Source: Halorubrum sp. DM2 (GTDB lineage: Archaea; Halobacteriota; Halobacteria; Halobacteriales; Haloferacaceae). Taken from it: 64,000 bases of DNA. Shown here piece by piece: positions 54,481-63,753 of this stretch. The stretch lies in assembly GCF_901686465.1 (NCBI RefSeq), contig NZ_LR594487.1, positions 1,423,650 through 1,487,649 of the forward strand, given 5' to 3'. Under the pieces are notes generated by a model. The model saw nothing but the letters and a program-made list of their open reading frames with translations. It did no database searches and was not told the origin of the DNA. Within the stretch, counting starts at the first letter, position 1; each line of letters begins with the position of its first letter. The position numbers and the translations under genes are program-made.

Positions 54481-54588
54481 GGCTATCGCTACCCGACCGA
54501 GCGACTTAAGCGGGGGACTCGCGCGTCGCGAAAATGGACCGGAAACGAGGGGGGCGCTGCGCGGAGGCGACGGCTACGTCCGGAGCGG

Positions 54589-54963
54589 CTACGTCCGGAA
54601 CGACTCGCCGCAGCCGCACTCGGAGACGACGTTCGGGTTCTCGACCTCGAAGCCGGCGGCCTGAAGCCCGTGTTCGTAATCGAGCGTGCTGCCGCCGATG
54701 TAGTTGCGGCTCGCGGGGTCGACGAACACCCGAAGCCCGTGATGCTCCACGACGAGGTCGTCCTCCTCCGGCTCGGTGTCGAAGCGCATCCCGTACGACA
54801 GCCCCGCGCAGCCGCCCTGCTGGACGAACAGCCGCAGTCCGGCGACGTCGGTGTCGAGCCCCTCGCCCTGAAGGAGCGAGAGCGCCTCCTCGGCGGCGTC
54901 CGGCGTCACCTCGATCGCCGGGTCGGTTCCCTCGGTCCCGGTGTCGGCCGGTTCGGTACTCAT
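54589..54963 (-). CDS. HesB/IscA/ErpA-type iron-sulfur carrier
   Basis: A 124-residue A-type carrier that delivers Fe-S clusters to apoproteins. The three conserved cysteines are present: QQGGCAGLSYGM and C-terminal SECGCGESF. An acidic 20-residue N-terminus precedes the fold. TTTTGAG about 30 nt upstream fits the ATG. Just after the stop CGGACGTAG is duplicated, so the stop codon lies in a small tandem repeat. Confidence 0.92.
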   Translation of the reverse strand: MSTEPADTGTEGTDPAIEVTPDAAEEALSLLQGEGLDTDVAGLRLFVQQGGCAGLSYGMRFDTEPEEDDLVVEHHGLRVFVDPASRNYIGGSTLDYEHGLQAAGFEVENPNVVSECGCGESFRT

Positions 54964-55063
54964 GCGAACGCGTTCGGTGCGGACACTCAAAACCCTGCCG
55001 GCGGGGTCGGGCCGGTCGGCCGGCCGAATCACGCGACAGTCGAGAGCGACCGAACGAGACCGT

Positions 55064-56269
55064 TCACTGCGCCTCACCGGCGGATCCGGTCGCCGCGCCG
55101 TCACCGTCGACGACGCGGTCGCCGTCGGGATCGCGCCGGGCGGTGGAGTCGGACTCGGCGTCGGGATCGCGCCGGGCGGTGGAGACATCCGTGGGGCTCT
55201 CCGCGGTCGTCGATCCGACCGCACCCGTGACCGTCACGTCGCGTTTCGGATAGGGGATCTCGATCTCGGTGTCGGCCAAGCCCTTGTACAGCGCGCGGTT
55301 GAGCTCGTGTTGCGCCCGCCGTCGCCGCGTCGGTCCGTCGACCCAGCAGAGGAGTTCATACTGGAGCGCCGAGTCGCCGAACGAGCGGAACCGGGCCCGC
55401 GGCTTCGGCGAGTCGCGGACCAGCGGCTCCGCCAGCGCGACCTCGACCGCGAGCGCCTCGAACGCGTCCACGTCGGTCCCGTAAGCGACGCCGATCGGGA
55501 CCCGGACGCGACGCCGACGCCCCGGGGCGGACTCGTTCGTCACCTTCGCGGCGTTGAGCACCGCGTTGGGGACCGTCACCAGCACCTCGTCGCGGGTGAG
55601 GACCGTCGTCGAGCGCACGCCGACCTTGATCACCGTCCCGGCGGTCCCGTCGTCGAGGACGATGTAGTCGCCGATCTTGTAGGTGTCGTCGAAGTACAGC
55701 GCGATCCCGCCGAAGAAGTTCGCGACCGTGTCCTTCGCGGCGAACCCGACCGCGATGCCGGCGACCCCGGCCGCGCCGAGCAGGGGCGTGATCTCGATGC
55801 CCCAGAGCCACAGCAGCGTCCCGACGCTCCCGACCAGCACCGCGAGCGTCCAGACGTTCGAGAACACGGGCGCGAAGTCGAAGCGTCCGCCCTCCTCGTT
55901 GACTGCGGCCACGAGCCGGTTCACGACGGTGTTGGCGGCGTACGCCCACACGAAGACGATGACCGACAGCGACGGCCGCCCGAAGAGGTCGTCGAGCAGC
56001 TGCGGGTCCAAGAGGACGGACGACCGGATCGCCGGGACCTGCGTGAGTACGTACACGCCGGCGAGCGCGGCGGTGACGACGAGCGGTGCCCGCAGCGAGG
56101 AGATGACGATGTCGTCGTACGCGGTGTCGGTGTTCGAGACGTATCGTCTGGCGAGCCGGAGAACGACGTACTCCATCCCCACGGCGGCGACGACGGAGAC
56201 GGCGAGGACGGCGACCGTCGCTTCGAGCGCCGAGAACCCCTCGAACAACGCGGAAAGCGACGGTACCAT
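55064..56269 (-). CDS. MscS-family mechanosensitive channel
   Basis: A 401-residue membrane channel for osmotic downshock. Three to four helices lead to the pore helix region GAAGVAGIAVGFAAKDTVANFFGGI. The cytoplasmic beta domain begins YKIGDYIVLDDGTAGTV. The last 50 residues are acidic with a duplicated STARRDPD unit. TTATCCC lies about 30 nt before the ATG. Confidence 0.92.
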   Translation of the reverse strand: MVPSLSALFEGFSALEATVAVLAVSVVAAVGMEYVVLRLARRYVSNTDTAYDDIVISSLRAPLVVTAALAGVYVLTQVPAIRSSVLLDPQLLDDLFGRPSLSVIVFVWAYAANTVVNRLVAAVNEEGGRFDFAPVFSNVWTLAVLVGSVGTLLWLWGIEITPLLGAAGVAGIAVGFAAKDTVANFFGGIALYFDDTYKIGDYIVLDDGTAGTVIKVGVRSTTVLTRDEVLVTVPNAVLNAAKVTNESAPGRRRRVRVPIGVAYGTDVDAFEALAVEVALAEPLVRDSPKPRARFRSFGDSALQYELLCWVDGPTRRRRAQHELNRALYKGLADTEIEIPYPKRDVTVTGAVGSTTAESPTDVSTARRDPDAESDSTARRDPDGDRVVDGDGAATGSAGEAQ

Positions 56270-56399
56270 GCCTTCGAGACGCGCCTGCGAGGGATAACCG
56301 TTGCTGCGGACGGCGATTCCACCGCCGAGGTCGGCGGCCCCGAAAGAGACAACCGGGACATCGACCGCGAAGACTCCGAGAGAGAACGGTCGGACCGTC

Positions 56400-57146
56400 C
56401 TACTCGGCGCGCGACCGGTCGGTCGGGACGCCGTCCGAGCGCGTCGTCTCCCCGGTCGACGCGTCCGAACCGACGACCTCAGCGAGCGCGCGGAGGCTCT
56501 CGACCTCGAAGGTCGGATCGGCGTCGGGGTCGATCGCGGCGTTGTGGTCGCGCCTGAGGAACACGCCGTCGAGGCCGGCCCGCTCGGCGGCGATCATGTC
56601 CGTGGCGCGGTCGCCGACGTAGAGTCCACCGGAGGCGTCCAGCGCGTCGAGCGCCTCGTTCAGGTAGTGCGGGTCGGGCTTTCGGCGGGCGAACCCCTCG
56701 GGACCGAGGTCGCGACCGCGGACGAACGAGAACGCGTCGAGCCGGAAGTGGTCGACGACGAACTCGACGGTCGGGTGGTAGTTGTTGCTCACGAGCCCGA
56801 CGGGGACGCGATCGGCTAGGTTGTCGAGGGCGTCGACGTCGGGGCAGAGCCGCCTCGTACCGGCGGCGAGCCGGGCGATCGCGCGCTTCGCGCTGCGCTC
56901 CTCTCGCGCCCGGAAGAACTCGGCGGAGTCGACCCCGAGCTCCTCGCAGGCGGCCCGGAACTCGTCGTCGTACTCGTACGTTTCGAGCGGTCGCCGGAGG
57001 TCGCCGGTCACCCGTATCCCCCGCTCTTCGAGCACGTCGTCGAGCGCGCGGGCGTGGACCGCGTCGTCGGTCCCCCACCCGTCGAGGATCACGCCGTCCA
57101 TGTCGAAGAGGACGACGTCACCCTCGTCGAGGGTCAACGGCCTCAT
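56400..57146 (-). CDS. HAD-superfamily hydrolase in the phn operon
   Basis: A 248-residue phosphatase-like protein. Motifs: I LFDMDGVILDGWGTDD, II LVSNNYHPT, III RRKPDPHYL and IV YVGDRATDMIAAE. The cap domain is inserted at about 20-95. Its ATG overlaps the last permease stop by four bases, so it is co-translated with the importer. It might release phosphate from an imported organophosphorus compound; the first motif lacks the features that would call phosphonoacetaldehyde hydrolase. Confidence 0.8.
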   Translation of the reverse strand: MRPLTLDEGDVVLFDMDGVILDGWGTDDAVHARALDDVLEERGIRVTGDLRRPLETYEYDDEFRAACEELGVDSAEFFRAREERSAKRAIARLAAGTRRLCPDVDALDNLADRVPVGLVSNNYHPTVEFVVDHFRLDAFSFVRGRDLGPEGFARRKPDPHYLNEALDALDASGGLYVGDRATDMIAAERAGLDGVFLRRDHNAAIDPDADPTFEVESLRALAEVVGSDASTGETTRSDGVPTDRSRAE

Positions 57147-57937
57147 CGGACCTTTTTCCTCGCGTACGCCGAGATTCCTTCGCTCACGATCACAACCGCC
57201 AGGATGGCGAAGAGCAGTGCTGACACCGTCCGCCAAGCGAACGAGTTGATCGCCTGGAACAGCTGGACGCCGATCCCGCCCGCCCCGACGAAGCCGAGGA
57301 TGGTGGCCGCTCGGACGTTGATGTCCCAGCGGTACACCGAGATCCCGACCAATGCGGGCTTGATCTGCGGCACAATCCCGTAGACGAGGAGTTTGAACGG
57401 GTTCGCACCGGTCGCGCGGACCCCCTCGACCTGTCCGAAGTCGATCTCTTCGATCTCCTCGCCGAGGAGCTTCGCCAGGAATCCGATCGACCTGACCGCG
57501 GTCGCGACCGTCCCGGCGAGCGCGCCGGGGCCGAACATCACGACGAAAAGCAGCGCCCAGACGATCGTATGGACCGACCGCGAGACGGTGACGATGAGCT
57601 TTCCGAGCGCGTACGTCGCCTTGTTCGGCGTCGTGTTCTCGGCGCTGATGTAGGCGACGGGTGCGGCCATAAGGACCGCGCCGATCGTCCCGACAACGGC
57701 GATCTGGATCGTCTCCGCCAGCGGACCGACGGCGTTCGGTAGGTATCCCCAGTCGGGCGGGTACATCCGTCCGAGCAGGTCGCTGACTTGGAGCGGCGCG
57801 GAACCCACGTACCGCAGGCTCATGTCGAGCCACTCCCACGATCCGACCACGATCGCGGCGGCGACGACGACGGAGCCGATCCGGAAGAGCCGCTCCCTCG
57901 CGTCGAACCGGCTCCAGTCGCTCGCGGCTCCCGCCAT
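57143..57937 (-). CDS. phnE: Phosphonate-type ABC transporter permease, second
   Basis: A 264-residue membrane permease with about six helices. The EAA-like coupling loop is VEGVRATGANPFKLLVYGIVPQIKPA, followed by YRWDINVRAATILGFVGAGG, a PhnE signature. It pairs with the upstream permease; TGATG overlap couples them. Confidence 0.9.
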   Translation of the reverse strand: MAGAASDWSRFDARERLFRIGSVVVAAAIVVGSWEWLDMSLRYVGSAPLQVSDLLGRMYPPDWGYLPNAVGPLAETIQIAVVGTIGAVLMAAPVAYISAENTTPNKATYALGKLIVTVSRSVHTIVWALLFVVMFGPGALAGTVATAVRSIGFLAKLLGEEIEEIDFGQVEGVRATGANPFKLLVYGIVPQIKPALVGISVYRWDINVRAATILGFVGAGGIGVQLFQAINSFAWRTVSALLFAILAVVIVSEGISAYARKKVR

Positions 57938-58773
57938 CACTGGACCCTCCGTCGGACGACCGCGCTGACGAACTCCGCCACCAGGACGACCGCGATGATG
58001 GCGATCAAGATTGCGGCCACGTAGTCGTACTCGTACCGGGAGTAGGACCGCTGGAGGAGCACGCCGAGTCCGCCCGCCCCCACGATCCCGACGATCGTCG
58101 ACGACCGGATGTTGATGTCCCAGCGGTACACCGCGAGGCCGGCGAACCGCGGGACGACCTGCGGGACGACCCCGTAGACGAGCCGCTGGAACCGGGAGGC
58201 ACCCGTCGCCTCGATCGCCTCGACGCCGCCCATGTCGATGTCTTCTAAGTCTTCGGCGAACAGCTTCGAAAAGAACCCGACCGTCTTGAAGCTGATCGCG
58301 AAGATCCCCGCGAGCGGCCCGAACCCGAGCGCGATGACGGCGATGATCGCGACGATCAGCCCGTCGATGGCGCGCGAGACGCTGATTATCCCCCGGCTCA
58401 GGTAGTACGTCGGCCGGGGCGAGAGGTTCCCAGCCGCCCCGAGCGCCACCGGCAGGCTGATCGCGATCCCGGAGACGGTCGCGATCATCGCCATCGCGAT
58501 CGTCTCGATCATGCGATCGACCAGCCTAGCGATGTTTTCGCTCCCGGTCTCCGGCGGCAGCATCGAGTCGATCAGCTCGTAGCCGTAGCCCAGCCCCGAG
58601 ATGAACCGCCCGGGAGTGATCCGGAGGCTCGCGACCGACCAGACGACGAGCGCGAGGACGGCCCCGTACACCGCCCACTTCGCGGAGCGGTTTCGGAACG
58701 CGGTCGGGCGTCTCCACGTCCGCCGTTCGGCCGCGTCGAGCGAGTCGGTCGACGTCGGTGACTCGGTCGCCAT
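57937..58773 (-). CDS. phnE: Phosphonate-type ABC transporter permease, first
   Basis: A 278-residue permease with the same coupling loop (VEAIEATGASRFQRLVYGVVPQVVPR) and YRWDINIRSSTIVGIVGAGGLG. The polar N-terminal 35 residues are cytoplasmic. It starts three bases after the ATPase gene. Confidence 0.9.
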   Translation of the reverse strand: MATESPTSTDSLDAAERRTWRRPTAFRNRSAKWAVYGAVLALVVWSVASLRITPGRFISGLGYGYELIDSMLPPETGSENIARLVDRMIETIAMAMIATVSGIAISLPVALGAAGNLSPRPTYYLSRGIISVSRAIDGLIVAIIAVIALGFGPLAGIFAISFKTVGFFSKLFAEDLEDIDMGGVEAIEATGASRFQRLVYGVVPQVVPRFAGLAVYRWDINIRSSTIVGIVGAGGLGVLLQRSYSRYEYDYVAAILIAIIAVVLVAEFVSAVVRRRVQ

Positions 58774-58776
58774 CGG

Positions 58777-59637
58777 TCAGTCCTCTGCCGGGAGGCGGCC
58801 GTTTCCGGCGTTCGACCCGTCCCCGGTGATCTCGGGCGTGCCCTCGCCGCCGGTGCCGTTCGACAGTCGATCCGGGTCTGTCGCCGCCGACGCCGGCAGC
58901 TCCTCGCCCCGGTAGATGACGCCCTTCGACTCGTCTGTGAGGTCGGCCGCCGGGCCGTCGAAGACGAGCTCCCCGTCGTGGAGCCCCAGGATTCGGTCGG
59001 CGTATCGTTCTGCGAGATCGACCTCATGGATGTTTATCACGACCGGGACATCGCGCTCGACGGCGATGTCCGTCAGCAGCTCCATCACGTCCCGCGACGT
59101 TTCGGGATCGAGACTCGACGTGGGCTCGTCGGCCAAGACGATCTTCGGCTCTTGGACCACCGCCCGCGCGATACCGACCCGCTGGCGCTGGCCGCCGGAG
59201 AGCTCGTCGACTCGCTTGTTTTCCATGTCGTCGAGACCGACGAGGTCGAGCAGCTCGTACGCGCGCTCGACGTCCTCCGGCGGGAAGTTCCGGCGGAGTG
59301 CGGCCCAGTTCGAGACGTAGCCGAGCCGCCCGGACAGGACGTTCTCCATCACCGTGAGCCGCTCGACGAGGTTGTACTCCTGGAACACCATCCCGATGTC
59401 CCGGCGGGCGTTCCGGAGCTCGTCCTCGCCGAGTCCCGTCAGTTCGCGGTCATCGAGGCGGACGCTCCCTGTGGTCGGCTCGACGAGTCGATTGATACAC
59501 CGGACGAAGGTGCTCTTGCCGGCCCCGCTCGGGCCGATCATCGCGACGACCTCCCGGCCGCCGATCGTGACCGACACGTCGCGGAGCGCCTCGTCGCCGG
59601 TCGGATACGTCTTCCCGAGGTTCTCTGTTTCGAGCAT
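58777..59637 (-). CDS. phnC: Phosphonate-type ABC transporter ATPase
   Basis: A 286-residue ATP-binding subunit. Walker A is GPSGAGKST, signature [14 protein letters not shown], Walker [12 protein letters not shown] and switch histidine in [12 protein letters not shown]. The PhnC-type segment [20 protein letters not shown] is clear. About 40 Gly/Asn-rich residues trail the domain. Confidence 0.94.
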   Translation of the reverse strand: MLETENLGKTYPTGDEALRDVSVTIGGREVVAMIGPSGAGKSTFVRCINRLVEPTTGSVRLDDRELTGLGEDELRNARRDIGMVFQEYNLVERLTVMENVLSGRLGYVSNWAALRRNFPPEDVERAYELLDLVGLDDMENKRVDELSGGQRQRVGIARAVVQEPKIVLADEPTSSLDPETSRDVMELLTDIAVERDVPVVINIHEVDLAERYADRILGLHDGELVFDGPAADLTDESKGVIYRGEELPASAATDPDRLSNGTGGEGTPEITGDGSNAGNGRLPAED

Positions 59638-59640
59638 CGG

Positions 59641-60867
59641 TTACAGGTTCCCGCTCTCGTACTCGACGCCGTTGTACCGCTGGATGACCATGATGTCGTT
59701 GAAGACGGTCTTGTAGTCGATCGGGACGTATTCGGCCTCGCCGGTCTGCTCCGCGTAGTCGGTCCCCGTCCAGTCGGTCTCGATGTAGGCCTCCTTGATC
59801 CCCTCGACGATGTCCGGGTGGAGGTTGTAGCGGTGGACGACCGGACCCGGCGGGAACGGATTGCTGGCCCAGACCACTTTGAAGTCGTCGTAACTCATGT
59901 CGTCGTTCGCTTGGATGAGGTCGTCCAGACAGGTGCTACAGATCGGGCCGCAGTCGTAGTCGCCCACGAATATCCCGCGACCGGACTGGTCGTGGCCGCC
60001 CGAGAACTCCACCTCGTAGTCCTCGCCGGGCGTCACGTCGAAGTACTGGTCGAACAGCGCCGACGGTGCCTGATTCCCGGAGTTCGACGCCGGCTCGGTG
60101 TGGGTGACGTCGTAGTCAGGGAAGTCTCTGACCGACTGGATCTCGTCCATGTCGGCGCGGGTGATCGCGAGCAGCCGATACCCGAACTGGCCGGTGGGAC
60201 TGATGGGGTCCGCGAACGGGACAGCGCCGCCGAGGTTGACCGCGAACGCCGTCGTCCCCGTCGAGACGTTTCCCAAGTGAGCGCGCCCCGAGCGGAGGGC
60301 CTCGACGGACGCCGCGTTGGAGTCGACGGGTTGCCACCTGACCGACCGACCGGTCGTCTCCTCGATCCGGTCCATCATCGGCTGGATGGTCTCTTGGAAC
60401 TGCGCCTGACCGGACTCGCCGGGTTTGTCGACGAACACGAGCGGATCGGGGTCGACCCAGTCGCTCTCGTCGTCGGGCAGTTCCCGCGGCGGCTCACCGT
60501 GGGCCACCTCGTCGATGTCGCGGTTCCGCATGTTCTCCAGGTCGGTCGCGCTCCCCTGGAAGTAGTCGTTCTCCGCGACGGCCGTCAACAGGTAGTTGTT
60601 CTCCTCCCAGTTGGGGTTCGCGTACTCGAACTCCGAGGCGTCCCTGAGCATCGGGTCGCCCGGCTCTCCGCTGTCGCCGCCGTCGCTTCCGTCGCTTCCG
60701 TCGCCCCCATCGCTCCCGTCGCCGCCGTCGAGGCCGGCACCGGCGTCGCCGCTCTCACCGCTCCCGCCGGAACAGCCCGCCAGTCCGGCGAACGCGGCCG
60801 CACCGCCGGCCACGAGAAATTTCCGCCTAGAACTCGGTCCCGTCCGTCCGCGGTCGTCGTTCGACAT
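59641..60867 (-). CDS. phnD: Phosphonate/phosphite-type ABC transporter binding lipoprotein
   Basis: A 408-residue secreted binding protein. It has a Tat signal (SRRKFLVAGGAAAF) and lipobox LAGC, then an Asp/Gly/Ser-rich linker with repeated GSDGGDG (about 33-70). The PhnD-like domain carries VFVDKPGESGQAQFQETIQP and FVGDYDCGPICSTCLDDL. The ligand could be phosphonate, phosphite or phosphate ester. It is the first gene of the operon; AAATAGG about 28 nt upstream is a likely TATA box. Confidence 0.9.
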   Translation of the reverse strand: MSNDDRGRTGPSSRRKFLVAGGAAAFAGLAGCSGGSGESGDAGAGLDGGDGSDGGDGSDGSDGGDSGEPGDPMLRDASEFEYANPNWEENNYLLTAVAENDYFQGSATDLENMRNRDIDEVAHGEPPRELPDDESDWVDPDPLVFVDKPGESGQAQFQETIQPMMDRIEETTGRSVRWQPVDSNAASVEALRSGRAHLGNVSTGTTAFAVNLGGAVPFADPISPTGQFGYRLLAITRADMDEIQSVRDFPDYDVTHTEPASNSGNQAPSALFDQYFDVTPGEDYEVEFSGGHDQSGRGIFVGDYDCGPICSTCLDDLIQANDDMSYDDFKVVWASNPFPPGPVVHRYNLHPDIVEGIKEAYIETDWTGTDYAEQTGEAEYVPIDYKTVFNDIMVIQRYNGVEYESGNL

Positions 60868-60892
60868 TACGGCTAAGACAACCTATTTCGAC

Positions 60893-60911
60893 GCTATGAA
60901 GCCTGCTATGA
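60893..60911 (-). promoter_or_regulatory. Direct repeat upstream of phnD
   Basis: TCATAGC (minus strand) occurs twice with a 12-nt period, just upstream of the phnD TATA-like box. One helical turn spacing suggests an operator, possibly phosphate-responsive. Confidence 0.35.
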
Positions 60912-61002
60912 GTGATATTGCGGTATCAACGCCGCTCGGAGAGGCGGGGGAACGGTACTGACCGACAGTTCCCGTCCCGACGGCTACCGCGCGGTCGAGA
61001 GG

Positions 61003-61013
61003 GATATATACGG
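61003..61013. promoter_or_regulatory. Orphan TATA-like box between hisD and phnD
   Basis: GGATATATACG is a strong AT box in GC-rich DNA. It lies about 140 nt before phnD and adjoins the palindrome CGGAGCGCTCCG. It may give phnD a long leader, or mark a small RNA. Confidence 0.35.
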
Positions 61014-61035
61014 CTCCGGAGCGCTCCGAAACGGG

Positions 61036-62313
61036 TCACTCGAACCGCTTCCGCACGCTCTCGGCGTGCGCCTCCAACCCCTCCGCCTCGGCGAGCGACG
61101 TGATCGTCTCGGAGAGGTCGTCGAGGGCGTCACGGTCGAGCCGCTGGACCGTCGACGACCGGAGGAAGGTGTCCACGGAGAGCCCGCCGTACCGCTTCGC
61201 GCCGCCGTTCGTCGGCAGCACGTGGTTCGTCCCGGTCGCGTAGTCGCCGGCCGCCACGGGGGAGTACGGTCCGAGGAACACCGAGCCGGCGTTCGCGATC
61301 CGGTCTAAGAGCGCCTCGTCGTCGTCGGCCACGATCGAGAGGTGTTCGGCGGCGTACTCCTCGGCGAACAGCACGGCCTCGGGCATCGAGCGCGCGTGGA
61401 GGACGCCGGAGGCGTCGTTGTCGAGGGCGGCCCGGATCGTCTCCTCGCGCTCTCGCTCGGCCGCCTGCGCGTCGACCGCGTCGGCGACGGCGTCGGCGAG
61501 GTCGGCGTCGTCGGTGACCGCGACCACGGAGGCGTTCGGGTCGTGTTCGGCCTGCGCGATCAGGTCCGCCGCGACCAGTTCGGGGTCCGCCGTCTCGTCG
61601 GCGAGGACGAGCACCTCGCTCGGCCCGGCGAGGAAGTCGATCTCGACGTCGCCCTGAACGATCGACTTGGCGGCGGTGACCCACTTGTTGCCGGGGCCGA
61701 CCACCTTCTGGACCCGGGTCACGGTCTCCGTCCCGTACGCGAGCGCGCCGATGGCCTGCGCGCCGCCGACCTGATACACCGCGTCGGCCCCCGCCTCGTG
61801 GATCGCCGCGAGGGTGACCGGGTTGAGCTCCTCCGCCGGAGGCGTCGCGACCGCGACGTGGTCGACGCCAGCGACGACCGCGGGGATGACGCCCATCAGC
61901 GCGCTGGAGGGGTAGGCGGCCGCGCCGCCGGGCACGTACACGCCGACGCGGTCGATCGGTCGGAACCGGCGGCCCAGCTCCCGGCCGCCGAAGTCGTCGC
62001 GCCAGTCCTCGGGGCGCTGTCGCTCGTGGAACGCCCGCACGTTCGCCGCCGCCTCCTCGACCGCGTCGAGGACCGGGTCGTCCGCGTCGGCCAGTTCGTC
62101 GTGCGCGCGCTCCGCCGCGTCCGTCACGTCGACGTTGCCGACGGCGACGCCGTCGAACTCTTCTGCGAACTCGCGGACCGCGACGTCGCCCTCCTCGCGG
62201 ACCCGCTCGACGATCTCCCGCACGTCTTCGCGGACCCCCTCGACGCCGGCGTCGCGCTCGAAGAAGGCGCGCCGCTCGGCCGGCGAGAGGTCCGCGACGG
62301 TTCGTACGTCCAT
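61036..62313 (-). CDS. hisD: Histidinol dehydrogenase
   Basis: Catalyses the last two oxidations of histidine synthesis, using zinc and NAD. The 425-residue protein has VYVPGGAAAYPSSALMGVIP, VGGAQAIGALAYGTETV and the zinc/histidine segment LIAQAEHDPNASVVAV, with GTNHVLPTNGGAKRYGGLSV near the C-terminus. It is isolated from other his genes here. Confidence 0.96.
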   Translation of the reverse strand: MDVRTVADLSPAERRAFFERDAGVEGVREDVREIVERVREEGDVAVREFAEEFDGVAVGNVDVTDAAERAHDELADADDPVLDAVEEAAANVRAFHERQRPEDWRDDFGGRELGRRFRPIDRVGVYVPGGAAAYPSSALMGVIPAVVAGVDHVAVATPPAEELNPVTLAAIHEAGADAVYQVGGAQAIGALAYGTETVTRVQKVVGPGNKWVTAAKSIVQGDVEIDFLAGPSEVLVLADETADPELVAADLIAQAEHDPNASVVAVTDDADLADAVADAVDAQAAEREREETIRAALDNDASGVLHARSMPEAVLFAEEYAAEHLSIVADDDEALLDRIANAGSVFLGPYSPVAAGDYATGTNHVLPTNGGAKRYGGLSVDTFLRSSTVQRLDRDALDDLSETITSLAEAEGLEAHAESVRKRFE

Positions 62314-62406
62314 ACGCCCCGTCGGAGGCGGCGGGGCAAGGGCGTTCCGACTCGGCCGGGCCGTCGCGGGCGCGTCAGCCGTCCGACTATTCCATCGGTC
62401 GGCCGA

Positions 62407-62616
62407 CTACTCCATCGGCCGGATCCCGGTCGCGTCGAGGACGGCGAGGACGAAGAGCGCGACGAGCAGCGCGGCGGCCGCGAAGAGAACGGGTGCCGAC
62501 ACGGCGACGGCGACCTCGTAGGGGGCCACCAGTCGAGTCACGCCACGGAGGAGGAAGGAGGCGAACACGAGCCCGAACGCGGCGACCGCGAGGGAGACGA
62601 ACCGGGAGCGCTCCAT
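62407..62616 (-). CDS. Small two-helix membrane protein after crtB
   Basis: A 69-residue protein with two membrane helices (about 6-24 and 34-62). It starts 12 nt after the phytoene synthase stop and so is probably co-transcribed. Family not recognised. Just upstream of hisD on the same strand. Confidence 0.65.
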   Translation of the reverse strand: MERSRFVSLAVAAFGLVFASFLLRGVTRLVAPYEVAVAVSAPVLFAAAALLVALFVLAVLDATGIRPME

Positions 62617-62628
62617 GCGGGCCGCCGG

Positions 62629-63594
62629 TCAGTCCGTCTGCGGGACGCCGGTGCCGTGCGGGCCGTGACCGTGGCGGTCGTGGCCGGGATCGAAGTCGGT
62701 ACACATGTCGTAGAACACGGCCTCCGGGTCGCGATTCCACTGCCACTTCCAGCGGGTGCGGACGAGCAGCGAGATCTTCCGGGCGAACGACAGCTCTGGC
62801 GTCGCCGACACCGTGTCGTAGCCGCGGTTTCGGATGAGGCGGTGGTGGTCGACGTACAGCACCGCCGCGAGCAGCACCGCAAGCTGGCAGTCCTCGGGGA
62901 GGTACTTGATGCCCGCGACGCCCTCCTCGTAGAGCTGCTCGGTGCGGGCCATCTCTTCGCGGACCGCGGCCGCGACGTGCTCGTCGAACTCCAGATCGAG
63001 GATCTGCTGCTCGCTCACGCCGTGGCGGCGGAGCGTCTCCAGCGGGAGGTAGATCCGGTCGCGCTCGACCACGTCCTCGCGGACGTCCCGGAGGAAGTTC
63101 GTCATCTGGAACGCCTCGCCGAGCTTCGTGGCGTGCGGGAGCGCCTCGGCCTCCGCCTCGGGATCGAGGTCCATGATCGCCGTCATCATTCGCCCGACTG
63201 CGGCCGCGGAGCCGTCCATGTACGCCTCCAAGTCCGCGTAGGTCTCGTACCGGTCGGTGTCGATGTCGCTCGCCATCGCGTCGACGAACGAGTGGACGTC
63301 CGCGTCGGGGATGTCGTTGCGCTCGCACACCTCGGCGAACGCCTCCAACACCGGGTCGTCGGTCGGCTCCTCGCCGAGCGCGGTCGCCCGGAGCCGGTCG
63401 AGCTCGGCACGCTGTTCGGCCGGCGGCGCGGTGTCCGCCGCGTCGACGACCTCGTCGGCGATCCGGAAGAAGCCGTACAGCACGTACGTCGGATGGCGGA
63501 TCCGCTGGGGAAGCAGCCGGGTGGCGACGTGGAACGTCTTCCCGGTGCGGCGTTGGATCCGCTTGCTCCGGGCAACCTGCTTTTGCTCTACCAT
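62629..63594 (-). CDS. crtB: Phytoene/squalene synthase family protein
   Basis: A 321-residue prenyl-diphosphate condensing enzyme; it makes phytoene from two geranylgeranyl diphosphates for bacterioruberin and retinal. The two Asp-rich motifs are RIADEVVDAAD and FLRDVREDVVERDR. Helical throughout, with a His-rich C-terminal tail (GHDRHGHGPHG). ATTTTTACC about 50 nt upstream gives a short leader rather than a leaderless start. Confidence 0.92.
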   Translation of the reverse strand: MVEQKQVARSKRIQRRTGKTFHVATRLLPQRIRHPTYVLYGFFRIADEVVDAADTAPPAEQRAELDRLRATALGEEPTDDPVLEAFAEVCERNDIPDADVHSFVDAMASDIDTDRYETYADLEAYMDGSAAAVGRMMTAIMDLDPEAEAEALPHATKLGEAFQMTNFLRDVREDVVERDRIYLPLETLRRHGVSEQQILDLEFDEHVAAAVREEMARTEQLYEEGVAGIKYLPEDCQLAVLLAAVLYVDHHRLIRNRGYDTVSATPELSFARKISLLVRTRWKWQWNRDPEAVFYDMCTDFDPGHDRHGHGPHGTGVPQTD

Positions 63595-63753
63595 GCTGAC
63601 CCCGGGAGGTCGGCAAGGAGGGTCACGTACGGGTCGCCCATCATGTGGTAAAAATCGAACTCCAAGAACATAACAGTTCGCACGACTCAGTTTGGTCCCC
63701 GTCCGGGTCGGGTAATTCCGCTCTCGCAGGCGGCGTGCGAACCGACCGTCCGG

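Noticed and set aside
55125-55190. Tandem repeat at the MscS C-terminus
   Set aside because: It encodes a duplicated STARRDPD in a disordered tail. It is real, but not notable on its own.
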